A stretch of DNA of 64,000 nucleotides from Xestospongia bergquistia (lineage: Eukaryota; Porifera; Demospongiae; Haplosclerida; Petrosiidae). Below are positions 36,591 through 50,844 of this stretch, piece by piece. The first letter of the stretch is position 1. Each line of letters begins with the position of its first letter. A model generated the notes under the pieces. It made no database searches. It was not told the DNA's origin and saw nothing but the letters and a program-made list of their open reading frames with translations. The stretch lies in NCBI GenBank assembly GCA_963965975.1, contig OZ014411.1, positions 16,830,446-16,894,445 on the forward strand, in the 5' to 3' direction. Position numbers and translations under genes: made by a program.

Positions 36591-39450
36591 ATACATCTAT
36601 GTTTGTATGTATATTACAAAATAAGCTATACAAATAGGCCAACATAAAACATTTTAACTACATCAGTAGAAAAATATCTAGTCATATGTATGAGGACAAA
36701 TGAGTTGTTTATTTTACCTGTAAATTCTAGTTGTAGTACATTGTGGTCTAAGTGGATTGCTTAGCATACTATGTACTCCAGGGACAGTAGTAAATATAAC
36801 AGATTGTGCAACAGTGCTGAACAAACAAAATACCATATTGATAGTGACAGTTAAGCACTGATTACACTTTTAGTGATTAGTTTTGCTAACATTGTAACCT
36901 TCATTATTACAATATTACTATAACCTTGCCACAATCCAAACTAATAACATTTTCTGCCAAACTAGGAATATAGCAATTGTAGGAGTATCTATATATTTTT
37001 AATTCTGTTCATATTTCTATAATGAAGTATACATCTATGTTTGTAGGTGTATTACAAAAGTAAACTATACAAATAGCCCAAAGGGCATGAATTATCTTAA
37101 GTAACTATGTATCTAGTCAACTATTGTTGCAATTGTTTTATCATTTTTGTTATAATCTAATAATAATTTCTTTGCAATATAGACATGTGACTACACCCAC
37201 AACATTATATTGCAATATTGTATATGAAATAACAGCATCAACTGGTACTAATATAATGTATTAATTTACTGTGATATATATTTACTGACATATTGAAAAT
37301 ATGGATGTTCACCATTTTTTACGAAAACATGAACACAATGGAATCATTCATGGCAACATTGTTTTACCTGAGATAGAAGTACAACAAAAGTTGACAAAGA
37401 CTAGCCATGGGACAAACATCAATTAAGTATAACATCAATGCTATTGGACACTTTGTAAGGGGAAAATAGACCTCATATATAAAACATTTTAACTACATCA
37501 GTAGAAAAATATCTAGTCATATGTATGAGGACAAATGAGTTGTTTATTTTACCTGTAAATTCTAGTTATAGTACAATGTGGTCTAAGTGGATTGCTTAGC
37601 ATACTATGTACTCCAGGGACAGTAGTAAATATAACAGATTGTGCAACAGTGCTGAACAAACAAAATACCATAATTATTGATAGTGACAGTTAAGCACTGA
37701 TTACACTTTTAGTGATTAGTTTTGCTAACATTGTAATCTTCATTATTACAATATTACTATAACCTTGCCACAATCCAAACTAATAACATTTTCTGCCAAA
37801 CTAGGAATATAGCAATTGTAGGAGTATCTATATAATTATTTTTAATTCTGTTCATATTTCTATAATGAAGTATACATCTATGTTTGTATGTGTATTACAA
37901 AAGTAAGCTATACAAATAGGCCAAAGGGCATGAATTATCTTAAGTAACTATGTATCTAGTCAACTATTGTTACAATTGTAAAGTGTTATTAATTTTGTGA
38001 TAATCAATTAATAATTTCTTTGCAATATAGATATGTGACTACACCCATTGCAATATTTCTCGATATTGTATATAAAATAATAGCATCAACTGGTACTAAT
38101 ATTATGTATTAATTTACTGAGATATATATTTATTCATATTGCTTTTACGGATATATTGAAAAAATATGGAAGTTTATTCATTTTTAAAAACATTGATGCA
38201 AATATCATAATTAGTGATACTGGACTGAACTAAGAGAAAAATAACCAAGGAGATATACAAAAAGATAAACAAAATGGAATCATTCATGGCAACATTGTTT
38301 TACCAGAGATATAAGCACAACAAAAGTTGACAAAGACTAGCCATGGGACAAACATTGAGTCAGTGTAATATCAATGTTAGTGGACACTTTGTAGTAAATA
38401 TAACAGATTGCGCAACAGTGCTGAACAAACAAAACACCATATTGATAGTGACAGTTAAGCACTGATTACACTTTTAGTGATTAGTTTTGCTAACATTGTA
38501 ACCTTCATTATTACAATATTACTATAACATTGCCACAATCCAAACTAATAACATTTTCTGCCAAACTAGGAATATAGCAATTGTAGGAGTATCTATATAT
38601 TTTTAATTCTGTTCATATTTCTATAATGAAGTATACATCTATGTTTGTATGTGTATTACAAAAGTAAGCTATACAAATAGGCCAAAGGGCATGAATTATC
38701 TTAAGTAACTATGTATCTAGTCAACTATTGTTACAATTGTAAAGTGTTATTAATTTTGTGATAATCAATTAATAATTTCTTTGCAATATAGATATGTGAC
38801 TACACCCATTGCAATATTTCTCGATATTGTATATAAAATAATAGCATCAACTGGTACTAATATTATGTATTAATTTACTGAGATATATATTTATTCATAT
38901 TGCTTTTACGGATATATTGAAAAAATATGGAAGTTTATTCATTTTTAAAAACATTGATGCAAATATCATAATTAGTGATACTGGACTGAACTAAGAGAAA
39001 AATAACCAAGGAGATATACAAAAAGATAAACAAAATGGAATCATTCATGGCAACATTGTTTTACCAGAGATATAAGCACAACAAAAGTTGACAAAGACTA
39101 GCCATGGGACAAACATTGAGTCAGTGTAATATCAATGTTAGTGGACACTTTGTAGTAAATATAACAGATTGCGCAACAGTGCTGAACAAACAAAACACCA
39201 TATTGATAGTGACAGTTAAGCACTGATTACACTTTTAGTGATTAGTTTTGCTAACATTGTAACCTTCATTATTACAATATTACTATAACATTGCCACAAT
39301 CCAAACTAATAACATTTTCTGCCAAACTAGGAATATAGCAATTGTAGGAGTATCTATATATTTTTAATTCTGTTCATATTTCTATAATGAAGTATACATC
39401 TATGTTTCTATGTGTATTACAAAAATAAGCTATACAAATAGGCCAAAGGA
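36590..39450 (+). repeat. Tandem ~760-840-bp repeats, about three and a half units (unit B)
   Basis: The marker 'ttttctgccaaactagg' occurs at about 36950, 37791, 38557 and 39315, giving periods of about 841, 766 and 758 bp. The stretches 37741-38480 and 38499-39238 look nearly identical, so a recent local duplication added a unit. Unit A has only two full units with period near 890. The ORF seen in the A units is broken here. Confidence 0.88.
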
Positions 39451-40489
39451 CATGCATTACAATACATTAATAATTATTCAAACGAATTGTATGTTTCTTT
39501 CATCACATTTTCTGTTTAGAGTTGGAACTAATGACATTTTGCATCGTTACATATAAAGAGCTAAATAAGGAGATAGTAAAGAGATAATATGGGGATAAGC
39601 TCAACTAATGCTTATCTTCAATAAAATTATAAACTTGCAGAGCTGTCTTTGTTAACTATTACTTAACCAGGTTATATAAACTTTATTTGGTAGTAAAATA
39701 GATCATTTAGCTTTCACGCTATACAACAAGTACATTAGTAGCAATCTCAGTTATGGCCACACCATTAACAAAGTTTACTTCATTTGTAAAAGTAACAAAG
39801 GTGACGTAAATCTTAGAGTAAGAAGATAGCATCAATATTCATTGCTTTTCAAAAACGTACATTATATATAAATGAGTGCAATTCTTAAACTATCATTACA
39901 TGATGTATTAGAGAAATAGTCAGAGGATTAAACTCACTAGTGTACTTCTTAATGGTTCATTAGTATATTATATCATATTTTGTTTGTGTGTGTTGTGTAT
40001 TCAGAAAACACTCACAAATATACTAAAAATAAAAAAGAGTTAAAATATAATTATTAAAATACAGCAGCTAATGTCTAACCTAAAACAATGTAGTTCATAC
40101 CATTCCATATCACGAACGGGACAGAATAACACATGACAGATATAGTCACTTCTACTAAAAAGTTGAGACTACCACTCTAAATTATACTAACTTACTGTGT
40201 CACGCGTTTTTTGTTAGAGTTTAGGGAGTGGGAACTGGCTTTGAACTTGCTGGCTATTAGTCCAGCGTGCTAGCCCCTCCTTCTTTTAGAGAAGGCGTGG
40301 GAGGAGGTTATTGACAGTGCCGTAACGTTTTCCTGTTATTCGATTTAGTCTAAGGATAACAAATACACAAAGAACTCTTGGGATTATGAATAACTGTTAT
40401 ATAACCACTGTGTAAACATTGCAATACAGTTTCACATTCCAATGGGGGAGTAAGTCTAGTTCGCCTCTAGCCTCTCCTCCGCCTAATTA
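39451..40489. other. Duplicated upstream region of chitin synthase B
   Basis: Close match to 8040-9100, including the GC-richer hairpin block near 40250-40310. No gene seen. Confidence 0.45.
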
Positions 40490-40582
40490 TAAAAAGGAGA
40501 TGGGCTAGCTCGCAGACTACCGGACAATTAAGCAGTGTTTTCAACTAAAGCTAAACGTATGTGAGCTTCATCATATTGTAAG
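40490..40582 (+). promoter_or_regulatory. Putative non-coding first exon of chitin synthase B
   Basis: The conserved donor TGTAAG|GTAAGTATG ends at 40582, as at 9192 in unit A. The likely splice partner is the acceptor immediately before the ATG at 41935. The start of the exon is not defined. Confidence 0.45.
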
Positions 40583-41934
40583 GTAAGTATGTTGCAAGTA
40601 TCTTAATAATAATAGTGATATATGTATGTATGTACGTATTTAAATTATATATAATTTCAATTCAATTAAAATTAAAAGTTGACATAAGACATAATCTTTA
40701 AACTGTCCTTATAAAGAACAATACTGTTTAAATAAATTAGTTGTTTTAGCTGTTATCATTGTCACTCAGGCTAGCTACATGCATATTTGTAACATATTGA
40801 AAAATATATGTGTTATGGCCTTCTTTGAAACACTCTTAAAGACAACCAGCCTGCTTTAATGCCGAATGACCCAATTTTAAACGAATCCATTCTGCTTTAC
40901 AACTAACTCAACACTAGTGAAAGAGTTAACTACTATTTTTATTTATGTCATATTGATCTCAAAGGAAATAATTTTTATGTTATGGTTAATAAAGTGTAGG
41001 AACAAGAACAACTTAGCAATTTGTTTATGACCTTCATCTTGTCTATAGAATTGCGTGTCCAGGTGATGGCGATTTTTGTAATCTTTTACTTGTATGTATA
41101 TAATGCTTTTAAAATATTTTTGCATACGGTAGACTTTATTAATTTTGAGCTAGATTACCACCTTCTGTTTTTAAGATGTTATTCGCTTTCTTTAAGCTCC
41201 TTCACGGGTATTTGTTTTGAAAAATTGGCCCGTTTTAAAAGCCACAAGGTTTCGAAGCCAATTGCCCATTCGGAATGGGCTAAAGTTTGCATGCAATCGG
41301 GTAGTTATGTATATATAGATAATAGACAAAAAAAAATCGTATGTTGATGACGTAATATTGCTACATAAAAGTAATAGAACTCAAAAGGTTTGATCTGCCA
41401 AACCAGATTTAAGGCAATATCGTCATATAAAATAAATGCAAAAACAATGTTTCTGCAAGTAGGTTACGCTAATCTCGAAAGTTCGAAACAAAAATGATTA
41501 AACAGAGATACCATACTATCATGTAAGTAAAAAAACCACTGTGGCTAGATTCCCGTTAGAATAAAACCATACTTGTTGTGTCTGCCATATATAAAATACT
41601 GTTTTTAAATTGCAAAGTTGCATACTTTAACTCAGCAATGCAGCTTATCAAAAAGGATGTTGCATAATATCTAGACTTGACTTAATATCAATTTTGCACT
41701 GCATACATATTCGAAATAAAACTGTGCATTGTTTACTTTGTCACCAAATTGAACAAAAATATACTAAAAAACAATTTATGTTTACAATAGTATTTATAAA
41801 TGTTATTTCAGAGTATGCCAACAATTCTTTTAAGATTATGCTCATAAATGTACTCATAGTATATCCATACATTAAAATGGATAGCAATTGTCAGTGTTAT
41901 TTTTTGCATTCTCCCACAACTAATAGAATTATAG
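40583..41934. other. Putative 5' intron of chitin synthase B
   Basis: Aligns with 9193-11186 of unit A but lacks the 575-bp element; the empty site is at ~40978. ORFs at 41021-41347 and 41694-41948 are not conserved in frame and are disregarded. Confidence 0.5.
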
Positions 41935-44900
41935 ATGGCAACCAGTGAACTTGAAGAAATTCACTATGAGAGGTTTGAAAGCAACACAGTAGCAACATCT
42001 GACAATGAAATCATCTCTATTTCCGACATTGAAGCCAGCGATAATGAAATTTCACCATTGAATCAACATAAACTTGTCTTTCAATCAAAGAAAGGCACTA
42101 TCAGAGCCCTTGTTTGGTTTGTAAAATTCTTATTATTTGGTGGAGTACTCACTTGTCTAGTTTTCAGCAAGCTCACCATTATCAAGATCATTTCAGAATT
42201 GCATCGATTAAGCAACTTCAGTATCCACCATTTTGGAAATAATTTTGATACAAACAAATCAATTGCACGTGCTGCTAACCTTTACTGGATGCTTCTCTTT
42301 ATTGTAATGATACCCAATTTGATCGCATGGATAAGAGCAATATTGAGTGGGTTACTAAAAAAATCTTCAAGTCATCCTTGGCCCAATTGGTCTGCACTTT
42401 TAGGAGTAAGTAAAGATATGTACTTTCATTAGCACACACTAATACATTACTATTATGTTCATGCAGCTAATATGAGAATTTTTCTCTACAGGGTGCATTT
42501 AATGCTGGCATGGAGGCAGTTGCAGAATCATGTCTTTTATTTTATGTCTTCATTACTCTTCCTCCTGAAGTGTCTGTTGTTTTGATGTGTGGAGTGGTCA
42601 GCATACATTCCATTATTCAAGCTATTATTTATATTTACTATTATGTCAAGTCTAATGGGCAAGAAAACAACTTACCTTTAATTGGAAGCAATAAAGTGGT
42701 TCTAAAATTTGGAAAGTGTCACCATACCTTTGTAAATTTTATTTCAATATGTGCTATTATATGTCAAATACTTGGACTACTCAGTGCAATAGCATTTCTG
42801 ATAAAAGAGTATGAAAATGCAGAGCTGGGCAGAATTTTAGGACCAGTGCTAGCTATACCATGTCTACTAATTCTCTCATTTACTTGGTCTAGCCTAATAC
42901 AAAAGCTAACCTTCTTTCCAAATTCAAAATCTATGCAAAGTGCAACGATAAGAGAAAATGAAAACAGGGATGACACAACTATAACAGCCAGATGGAAAAC
43001 AAGTAAGTGATGTCATAAGAAAGTAATAACTCTTTATAACTAGTGAGTAGGTGCGGCTATGACGAGTAATTACTCGTAAATTTGCGAGCTTATACATACT
43101 TCCGCTGAGACCGTTCTTAATCAACAAAGGCAAGGCGATAGTCACGCAATCATTTGATGGCCAATAGAGAAAGTTGTACCATGCTAAAAGGCAATGAGTT
43201 TTCATGTTAAACAAGCTCACAAAAAGGCGTTCTAAATAATGTGATAAAGACATTATTTTGGAATAATTAAATGACGTGATTACATGAAAATAACTGGAGG
43301 TTGGAATTGGACAACAAGAATGCTCTACAGAAACTACAAATCAAACCTTATTAACTGTTTTTGTCTGTTCTTAAATTACTTATTCATAAAAATGGCTTCT
43401 CTTAAGAGTAACTCTACACAGCACACACTTTGTTTTTGAAGCACTAAAGGTGAAGCCTACAAAAGTTTAGCATATTAGCTCTGTAAGTTTGGTATCCAGT
43501 CTGTTAATGTTAGCAAGTTATTGTGAACTGAAAAGCAGTAACATGAAAAATCCAACATTTTAACAATTGTGCATGTCACGCTTATAGAAAACTTTGCCTT
43601 AATCTATAACAAAGTTATAATGAATGATTGATATGGAAAAAAAATATTCCAAACAATTGAAAAATTTTTAAAAGTTTTGAGTATTGTTTTTTTCAATATA
43701 TTTTAATGGATCCAGACAATCCAGGTCATCCCTACATAGGTACTGCTATTATGTGCCAATTCTACGTTAAAGTTGTCTAATGCAAATTTATCTCATTTTC
43801 TAATTGATATTTCAGGTTTTATAACAACATCTGTTCGTCTCCTCGTTTATCCAATAGCTAGTTATATTTTTTTTCGATTTACTTACGATTTGCAGACAAA
43901 TGAAGGAGTTGATCCATGGGTCACCAAAGCAGATACATCTCTCTCCATCACACAAGCTTTCAACTGGAACAATTTCTACATTGAAGTTTTCTCTGCTCAT
44001 GTTGTTACTAGTTTCTTGGCATACGTTTTGTCATGGCTTTCTTGTTATATGACTCTACATGTATTTGGACTAGGGTTACCAATACTACTTGCTACACCTG
44101 TTACATTAGCTGTCTATTTTTTGTCTAATTACTCGGTAGATTCATTTGGAAAGAACATTGTCTTGTTTCCATTTGAAGCAACAGATGTAGCTTCAGTTGA
44201 TTGGAAAGACACTATTGAATCAAAATGGTATATTTTTGCTTTTGGTTTCTCTTTCTTACTTTGGGCTGGACAACAATTTGCATCAGCTTTCAACCTTTTC
44301 AGAGCCAAGAATGCCATTCTTGCTACTGATGCAAATATGTTTGTGAGGCCTTACTATAACAGTATTTTCTTGGAGCAGTACTTGATTGTCAATAGAAATG
44401 TGTCAAACTATGCACAGGTAAGTATAGATGGTAGTCGTGAACCTTGTCATGTTTTCATTTGTTCAACAATGTTTCGAGAGAACCCTACAGAGATGAAGCA
44501 AATGTTGTATTCTATTAATCGTGTTGCTAAGTATTACAAGAGCAAAATGAATATAATACATGACAATTTTGAGTCTCATATCTTTTTTGATGATGGTTGT
44601 CGTGAAGATGAGCTCTCAGCATTTGCAATACAACTTATGAGTTTAGTACCTAGAGCTCTGCATGTGGAATTGAAAGATGCAGAAAAACAGAAGACACCTT
44701 ATGGTTATCGTTTTACATGGACACTTCAAGGATGTATGCCATTTGTTGTTCATCTCAAGGACAATTTGAAAGTTCGGAATAAAAAGAGATGGAGTCAAGT
44801 CATGTACATGAACTATGTGCTTGATCATCGCTCTGAAAAAGATGGATTTGATCTTAACAATACTTTTATACTTACTACAGATGCTGACATTGACTTCAAA

Positions 44901-47305
44901 GCTGAGTCAGCTGTTGTTTTATTAGATATGTTAGCTCGTGATCCACAAGTAGGTGCTGTATGTTCACGTACTCATCCACTTGGCAGCGGTCCTATTTACT
45001 GGTATCAAATCTTCGACTATGCTGTAGGTCATTGGCTACAGAAAAGCACTGAACACATCTTAGGCTCTGTTTTATGCTGTCCAGGTTGTTTTAGTATATT
45101 TCGTTGTTCAGCACTTCAAGATTGTTTACCTACATATTCTAGTGAAGTAAAAAATGCAATTGAGTTCTTAATGAAGGATATGGGTGAAGATAGGTGGTTG
45201 TGTACACTTCTTGTTGAAAAGGGTTGGCGATTAGAGTACTGTGCTATTTCTAATGATTACACCTACTGTCCTGTTGAATTTGATGAATTCTACAAGCAAC
45301 GTCGTCGTTGGATTCCATCAACTATTGCTAATCTGTGGCTATTAATATCTAAAGCAACTAAAATTACAACTAGAAATGAGACAATTAGCTGGCTATTTAT
45401 CATTTACCAAATTTTGGTGATAATCTCAACTGTAATATCTCCAGCTACTGTTATTCTAATTATTGCTGCTGGTTTATCAACTGCCTTTGAGTTGAACGGT
45501 GTCTATTTAACCATAACTCTTTTTGTAATAGCTGTCATCTATGGAGTCATCTGTGTTTTTACAAGTCAAAAAACACAACTAGATATTGCAAAACTTCTGA
45601 CCTTCTTGTTTTCAGTTGTTATGGCCATTGTGATTGCTGAACTTATTAAAGATACTGTTAATGATATTGTTGTGCTAGGACAAACTAATAATATAGGCAA
45701 TGAGTCACTGTCCATTTATGAACTACCTGTTACTGAGAATATTGTTTATATTGGTCTGTTTGGATTAGTTTTTATTATAGCTGCTGTTCTGCATATCTTT
45801 GAGAGTTTTGCTGTTTTAAATTCCTTGTGGTATCTTTTGGGTTTACCTTCTGGCTATCTTTTACTTCTCATATATTCCACTGCTAATCTTAACAGCAGGA
45901 GCTGGGGGACACGAGAAGAATCTGTTAAGACACAAAGTGTACTCTCTGTTCTGTGGAAAATTACTAAACGTTTTATTCTAAAACTTTTAAACAGAAGCAA
46001 AGGAGATACAGAAAACACTCAAGAACAGGTACTAACAGAAATAATCACTGATCAAAAACCTTTAGAACAATCTGTTTATCAATGTCATGGTGAGCCATTT
46101 GTAAATTTAATCATATATTCCTTAAAACAATGACCTTTTTAGATACTTGTAGAGAATATCCATGGCTAAGGAAGTGGCTAAAGGACAACAATAGTGAGGT
46201 GAATTAGCTGATAATTACTAATCTGTTTTGAAGTTTACTTATTAATATTTTTATGTAAATACAGCAATTTTATGATTTGTTTGCAAGAGATGGTTACACA
46301 GAAGAATGGTTTCTATCAAGCATGACTACAAAAGTGAGTGAAATGTTATACCATTATAGGTGGAAAATTTATTATTAAAAATATATTTAGGACTTAACTA
46401 ATATTGGAGTGGAACCACAAGGATATGTTCGCCACTTGGATAAGGCTATCAAAAAACTTCCTAAAACATCAATTAAAATTGGAATACCTGTAATAATTAT
46501 ATAAATACAATATAATGTGTACACTTTATTTTCCATTCATTATGTAGAAGTCTATTGAAAGTTGGATCACTGATTTAAAAATGGATGCTGAAGAAGATGG
46601 ATATTGTGAAAAATTTCATAAAGCAGGTTATCATGGAACAGAAGATGTTGAAAATCTTGTACACATAACTGAACAAGAACTTACTAAAGATATAGGTGTC
46701 TTTAAAAAAGGTATATTGCAATTAAATGATAACACAAATGATATTGAACATTCTACAGCTCATATTAAGAGATTTCTACAAGGACTTCAGAGATTAAAAT
46801 TGAGAAATGAAGGTAAAAAAATAATCATTATAGACTTTTATAACATTATTCTTTTGTAGATGAAGAGAGAATTGCTGAGGCAGAAATGGCGTTAACCAAT
46901 GATCAAGTGGATAGTTGTCTTGAGGATGATGAGGAGGGATTTTGGTTACATACTATTGAAACTGTTCTTAAACCTACTCCTGATAGTTTGACACGTGTCA
47001 ATGAATTACGTCATGATCTCAATAGCCTTCGCTATCATGCACTGATAGCAATGCTTTTGATTAATCTTATCTGGCTTATTGTTTTCAGTCTCTTCACATT
47101 CGATGAATTGAAAGGTTTTGGTTTTGGTAATCAGGCTCTTGGCTTACTATTCTTAGTTGTATATGGTGTATTACTGTTAGTACAGTTTATTGGCATGCTA
47201 CTTCATAGACTTGTGACTTTGGCTCACTATATTGCTCGTCTCAGTCAGGCTTTACCAACTGAATATACAAGGACACAAACAATGCTACGTAGTAGTTACT
47301 TTTGA
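41935..47305 (+). CDS. Chitin synthase with two SAM domains, copy B (nine coding exons, 1380 aa)
   Basis: Paralogue of copy A with identical exon sizes. Exons: 41935-42405, 42492-43002, 43816-46089, 46143-46198, 46265-46333, 46391-46489, 46548-46710, 46759-46812, 46860-47305. All junctions are GT/AG and in phase. The catalytic motifs T-D-A-D-I-D, G-E-D-R-W, Q-R-R-R-W and the S-W-G-T-R-E motif are unchanged, as are both SAM domains and the C-terminal membrane pair. Over exon 3 I count about 39 amino-acid differences in ~757 (about 95% identity). Eight of them fall within 14 residues (~449-462), in a loop between predicted membrane spans. The end of exon 3 is also variable. The exon-8 donor here is GTAAAA. 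No lesion seen; likely functional. Confidence 0.93.
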
Positions 47306-48492
47306 GAATGGTTTGTTCGTAAAATTAAAGACTATGAGTGAAATCCAAATATTTGTATAATGCTATTTTATTGTAATTTGTGTTATTAATGGTACCACTA
47401 GTAATGAAATTTTTAATTAGACGTGCTCTTATATCTATTATACTTTGTGTTAGATAATTGGATATTCAACTTTTGACATAAACTTTATTCATAAAGTGGT
47501 GTTCATAAATATCTTTTGATGGTTCTTTGTTCTTATAAAATAGATAAAATTAGTGGCATTTTACTTGAGTTATTGCATAGTTACCATGACAACCAGCTTT
47601 GACTCCAGAAGTTTATCCAACAATGTTATTGAATCAGGCTGTTCTGATGTAACTATTGGTATTTCACTGTACTGGACTCTTGATCAATGAGCACTTTCAA
47701 TTGATGATCATAAACGTTTCTCCTAATAATGAAAATAAATAGTAATGAAAATATATAATGAATTTGTCTTCATCTATTGAAGTCCAATGACAATGTTTAT
47801 TTACCAGCTCTCACATTACAAACCTCTTAATTTGTACCAATGATTTGATATAGAGTTGTGGCATTCAAGTTTATTAAATATACTTGTTGTAAGGTTGTAG
47901 GACAAGAATAATATTGTCTTTGATCTTCTAGAATGTAAATTCCATATTGTTCCATGCATGACTCAAGTAAGATATAATGATAATTATATCACAATAATCA
48001 TTATTTGATTTTAATAATAAGAAATTTGAAATTCTAATGATAGTCACTTTGAAATGAACCCACTTTGCTATGTAATACACATTTAAATGATTCATTTCAA
48101 TATTGTTGAATAGTATAGATAGAAATATGAATTTCATTTTAAAAATAAAATAACACTTCACAACAAACAAATTGCAACCTAAGATGAATATCTAACAAAC
48201 AAAAAAAGCCTTTTATAGTATTAAGGAACATACTGAAAACATACAGTAACTTGTGTTTATATTCTATTCATGCTCAAATTTTATCGATTGTTGCATGTTT
48301 TTTTTTATGGAAATCATTTAAACAAATTGTTATACTATCAAAAAATATTTGAAAGCTCATACATACATTTTACATAATATGTACACATATTATGAAAAAT
48401 AAATGTTGGCATACAATCAAAATATTGCAATTTTGGACAAAATATATAATATATAAAAATTATGTCAGCATGTATTCTACCTATGAACATAA
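47306..48492. other. 3' flank of chitin synthase B, then unit-specific spacer
   Basis: Homologous to 16525-16920 up to about 47730, then unrelated to unit A. No gene seen. Minus-strand ORF 47928-48170 is AT-biased and unconvincing. Confidence 0.55.
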
Positions 48493-48740
48493 CAGGCTCT
48501 TGGTTCATTGTTCTTGGTTGTATACACATATTACTACTAATATACAATTTGTTGGCATTGTGTTTCTCAGAATTGTGACATTGGCTCAATATATGCCTTG
48601 TCTCAGTTAGGGCAGCTTTACCAACTTAACATAAAATGGTACAAATCATACTTATTTTAATGATCTTTATTTTTACAATTAAAAAGTATGTGCAGTTTAT
48701 TTTTGTAAATGCTACTTTCTTGTAGTTGATATTTCAAAAA
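48493..48740 (+). pseudogene. Decayed third copy of chitin synthase exon 9 and its 3' flank
   Basis: The text 'caggctcttggttcattgttcttggttgtatac...' follows exon 9 of copy B (from ~47133) for about 250 bp, through the sequence encoding the second C-terminal membrane span and the S-Q-A-L-P-T region into the 3' flank. Identity is much lower than between copies A and B, and stops and indels break the frame. No other exon is detectable nearby. It implies an older chitin synthase copy preceded the A/B duplication. Confidence 0.78.
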
Positions 48741-50381
48741 AATTTTGAGCACTATTGAGTGCTCATTAATTTTGTTTGTTCTTACGTTTTGGATACTAAC
48801 ATTTAATGATATCATTGTAAATGTTATTTGTAAAGCATATGGGAAGACAATTCATGAAGTCAAAATCTTCAATTTAACTAAATGAACAAAAACTAGTACA
48901 AGAATACATTGGTATAGAGGCATAGTTTTAACATTATGAAGAACCAAACATAAATAAAAAATTACTGAGTTCATCATTGCTTAAATTTATATTTTGCTAT
49001 GTTACATTGAGGTTACAATCACCAATACACAATTGTATGTTGTTTGTTGTTATAGCTAAAACTACACTTGCACTAGCAGCTTAGTGGTTAGAGAGTTTAT
49101 CAATTCTCTCAACTGTGTTGCTATTTAAAACAATTCAATTTAGATATGGTAAATTAATATTATGTGTAAACATATAATATATATAATTTTTTTATATAGA
49201 CCACATAATTGATACAATAATATGTTATGCATACATATATACAGTATACTTACTTGTATTTTCCATGCATGTATCTTTATATAATATTGTGTATTATTTG
49301 CACTATCTGAGTAGACATTTTAAAGTTATATACCGAAAAAAAGACACTTATGATCTTTGGGATGATTGGGCACTAGTTACAACTTACAAGTAATTGCATG
49401 AAGCCTATCATACAATAAAAAATAGTTATTGTAGCTGTGTAACAAGATGATTTTTAAAACGTATCAAATGTTTGCTGCAAAAACAGAATATAGTCTGTGA
49501 AATCAAACAGTTGGACACTGGATCGTTTGGACAACTCAAACAAATTTTGATAGTCCTCTGAAATTGCTTTAAGGTCTGGGTATTGTCAAATCTGTCATAT
49601 ATATATATATATTACCATTACATGTATACCACTTTATGGACTTGATAGTTTACATATATATAATCATTGCTATGTAATAAATGATAGTAGTGTGGCTTAC
49701 AAAGCATCATTGCACGAGTGTCATCAAGGTTATCACTAGTACTAGTCATGAGCCTAACATACAAGCTACCTCAATAGCTGTACAAATATTTGTTGTTGTA
49801 ATGTTAGACTTAAAAAGAAGATACATATCTTCTTGATAAAAACAATTTCTTTTTTTCCAGCATGGCAGATATTATGGATTCTTAATACCATTTTGTAACA
49901 AACTAGGCTTGACTTAGAGCCAACAACTCAAGATAGAATAATAGTATGGCAACTCTATGTACAAAATGATAACTACTTAAATAGATAAATACAGAGTTCT
50001 AGAAAGTTCTGAAGGGTACAAGTTCCTGTTCAATATAATAATTACATATTTTATGATTATCAGTTCCAAAGTGTTTACATTGAGGTCAAGGCTGCCTTCA
50101 CACATACTGTACAGACCTATATAGTCATTTACATCAATATCCTCAAGAGCAAGAAAATTTTCTTTAGATTACTACTCCAGTGGATTGAATGAGCATAGTA
50201 TTAGTAGCTGGTGTGACCACACAATACTGGGTCCACACATTTATCGTACATTAATTATCTTCTTTATTGACATAGAGTCTGCAATTTAAGTGTAAATATC
50301 AATAATACAGATTACTTAGTATTTCATTCATACCGTATTGCAAAAATATCTTTTGTATTTTTTTTAAACTTCTGTTATATC
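48741..50381. other. Unit B spacer, no gene seen
   Basis: AT-rich sequence. A short stretch at ~49076 resembles a tRNA box A (gcttagtggttagag) but has no matching box B. A short (TA)n occurs near 49602. Confidence 0.5.
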
Positions 50382-50783
50382 TAATAGTCATTAGTAAAAT
50401 TACAATAGTTAAATGCACTTCAACACTCAATCTAAAATCTCAGTCAGTTAAATGTCTTAAGTATCCCATTAATTATAAGATTGACAAATTATTATAGACT
50501 ATGTCAATTGTCGCTATTTTTGTTGCACATATTGTACTACAGAACTAGTATGCAAAACTATTATTATAATTTTATTTGTGATTGTGCACATCCATTGATT
50601 TCTTATTAAAATTCATGATTGGGTTAGTCAATGTTATTGTCACTACATAGAGATTGCGACTCTTAGTAGGTTAGCCATTAGATGACGTTTTGTAGTGTTT
50701 ATATTTTAACTTTTTTTTATAGAGTTCGTTATTGTCTAGTCTGTCTGCAAATATTTCGTATATATTTTATCTCAAAGAAATGG
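50382..50783 (-). repeat. Left arm of a 402-bp inverted repeat
   Basis: Near-identical reverse complement of 52751-53152. Unit A has one copy only, in the orientation of the right arm (~27085-27560), so the left arm is the new, inverted copy. It ends about 60 bp before the start codon of the two-exon gene at 50845. Confidence 0.9.
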
Positions 50784-50844
50784 TTACAGCTGTAACATTA
50801 TAAAGAAAACCAGGCTAACAAACTCTATTGCTGAGACTACAGTG

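Noticed and set aside
49070-49130. tRNA-like sequence gcttagtggttagag
   Set aside because: Only a box-A-like stretch is present; no box B and no cloverleaf could be drawn.
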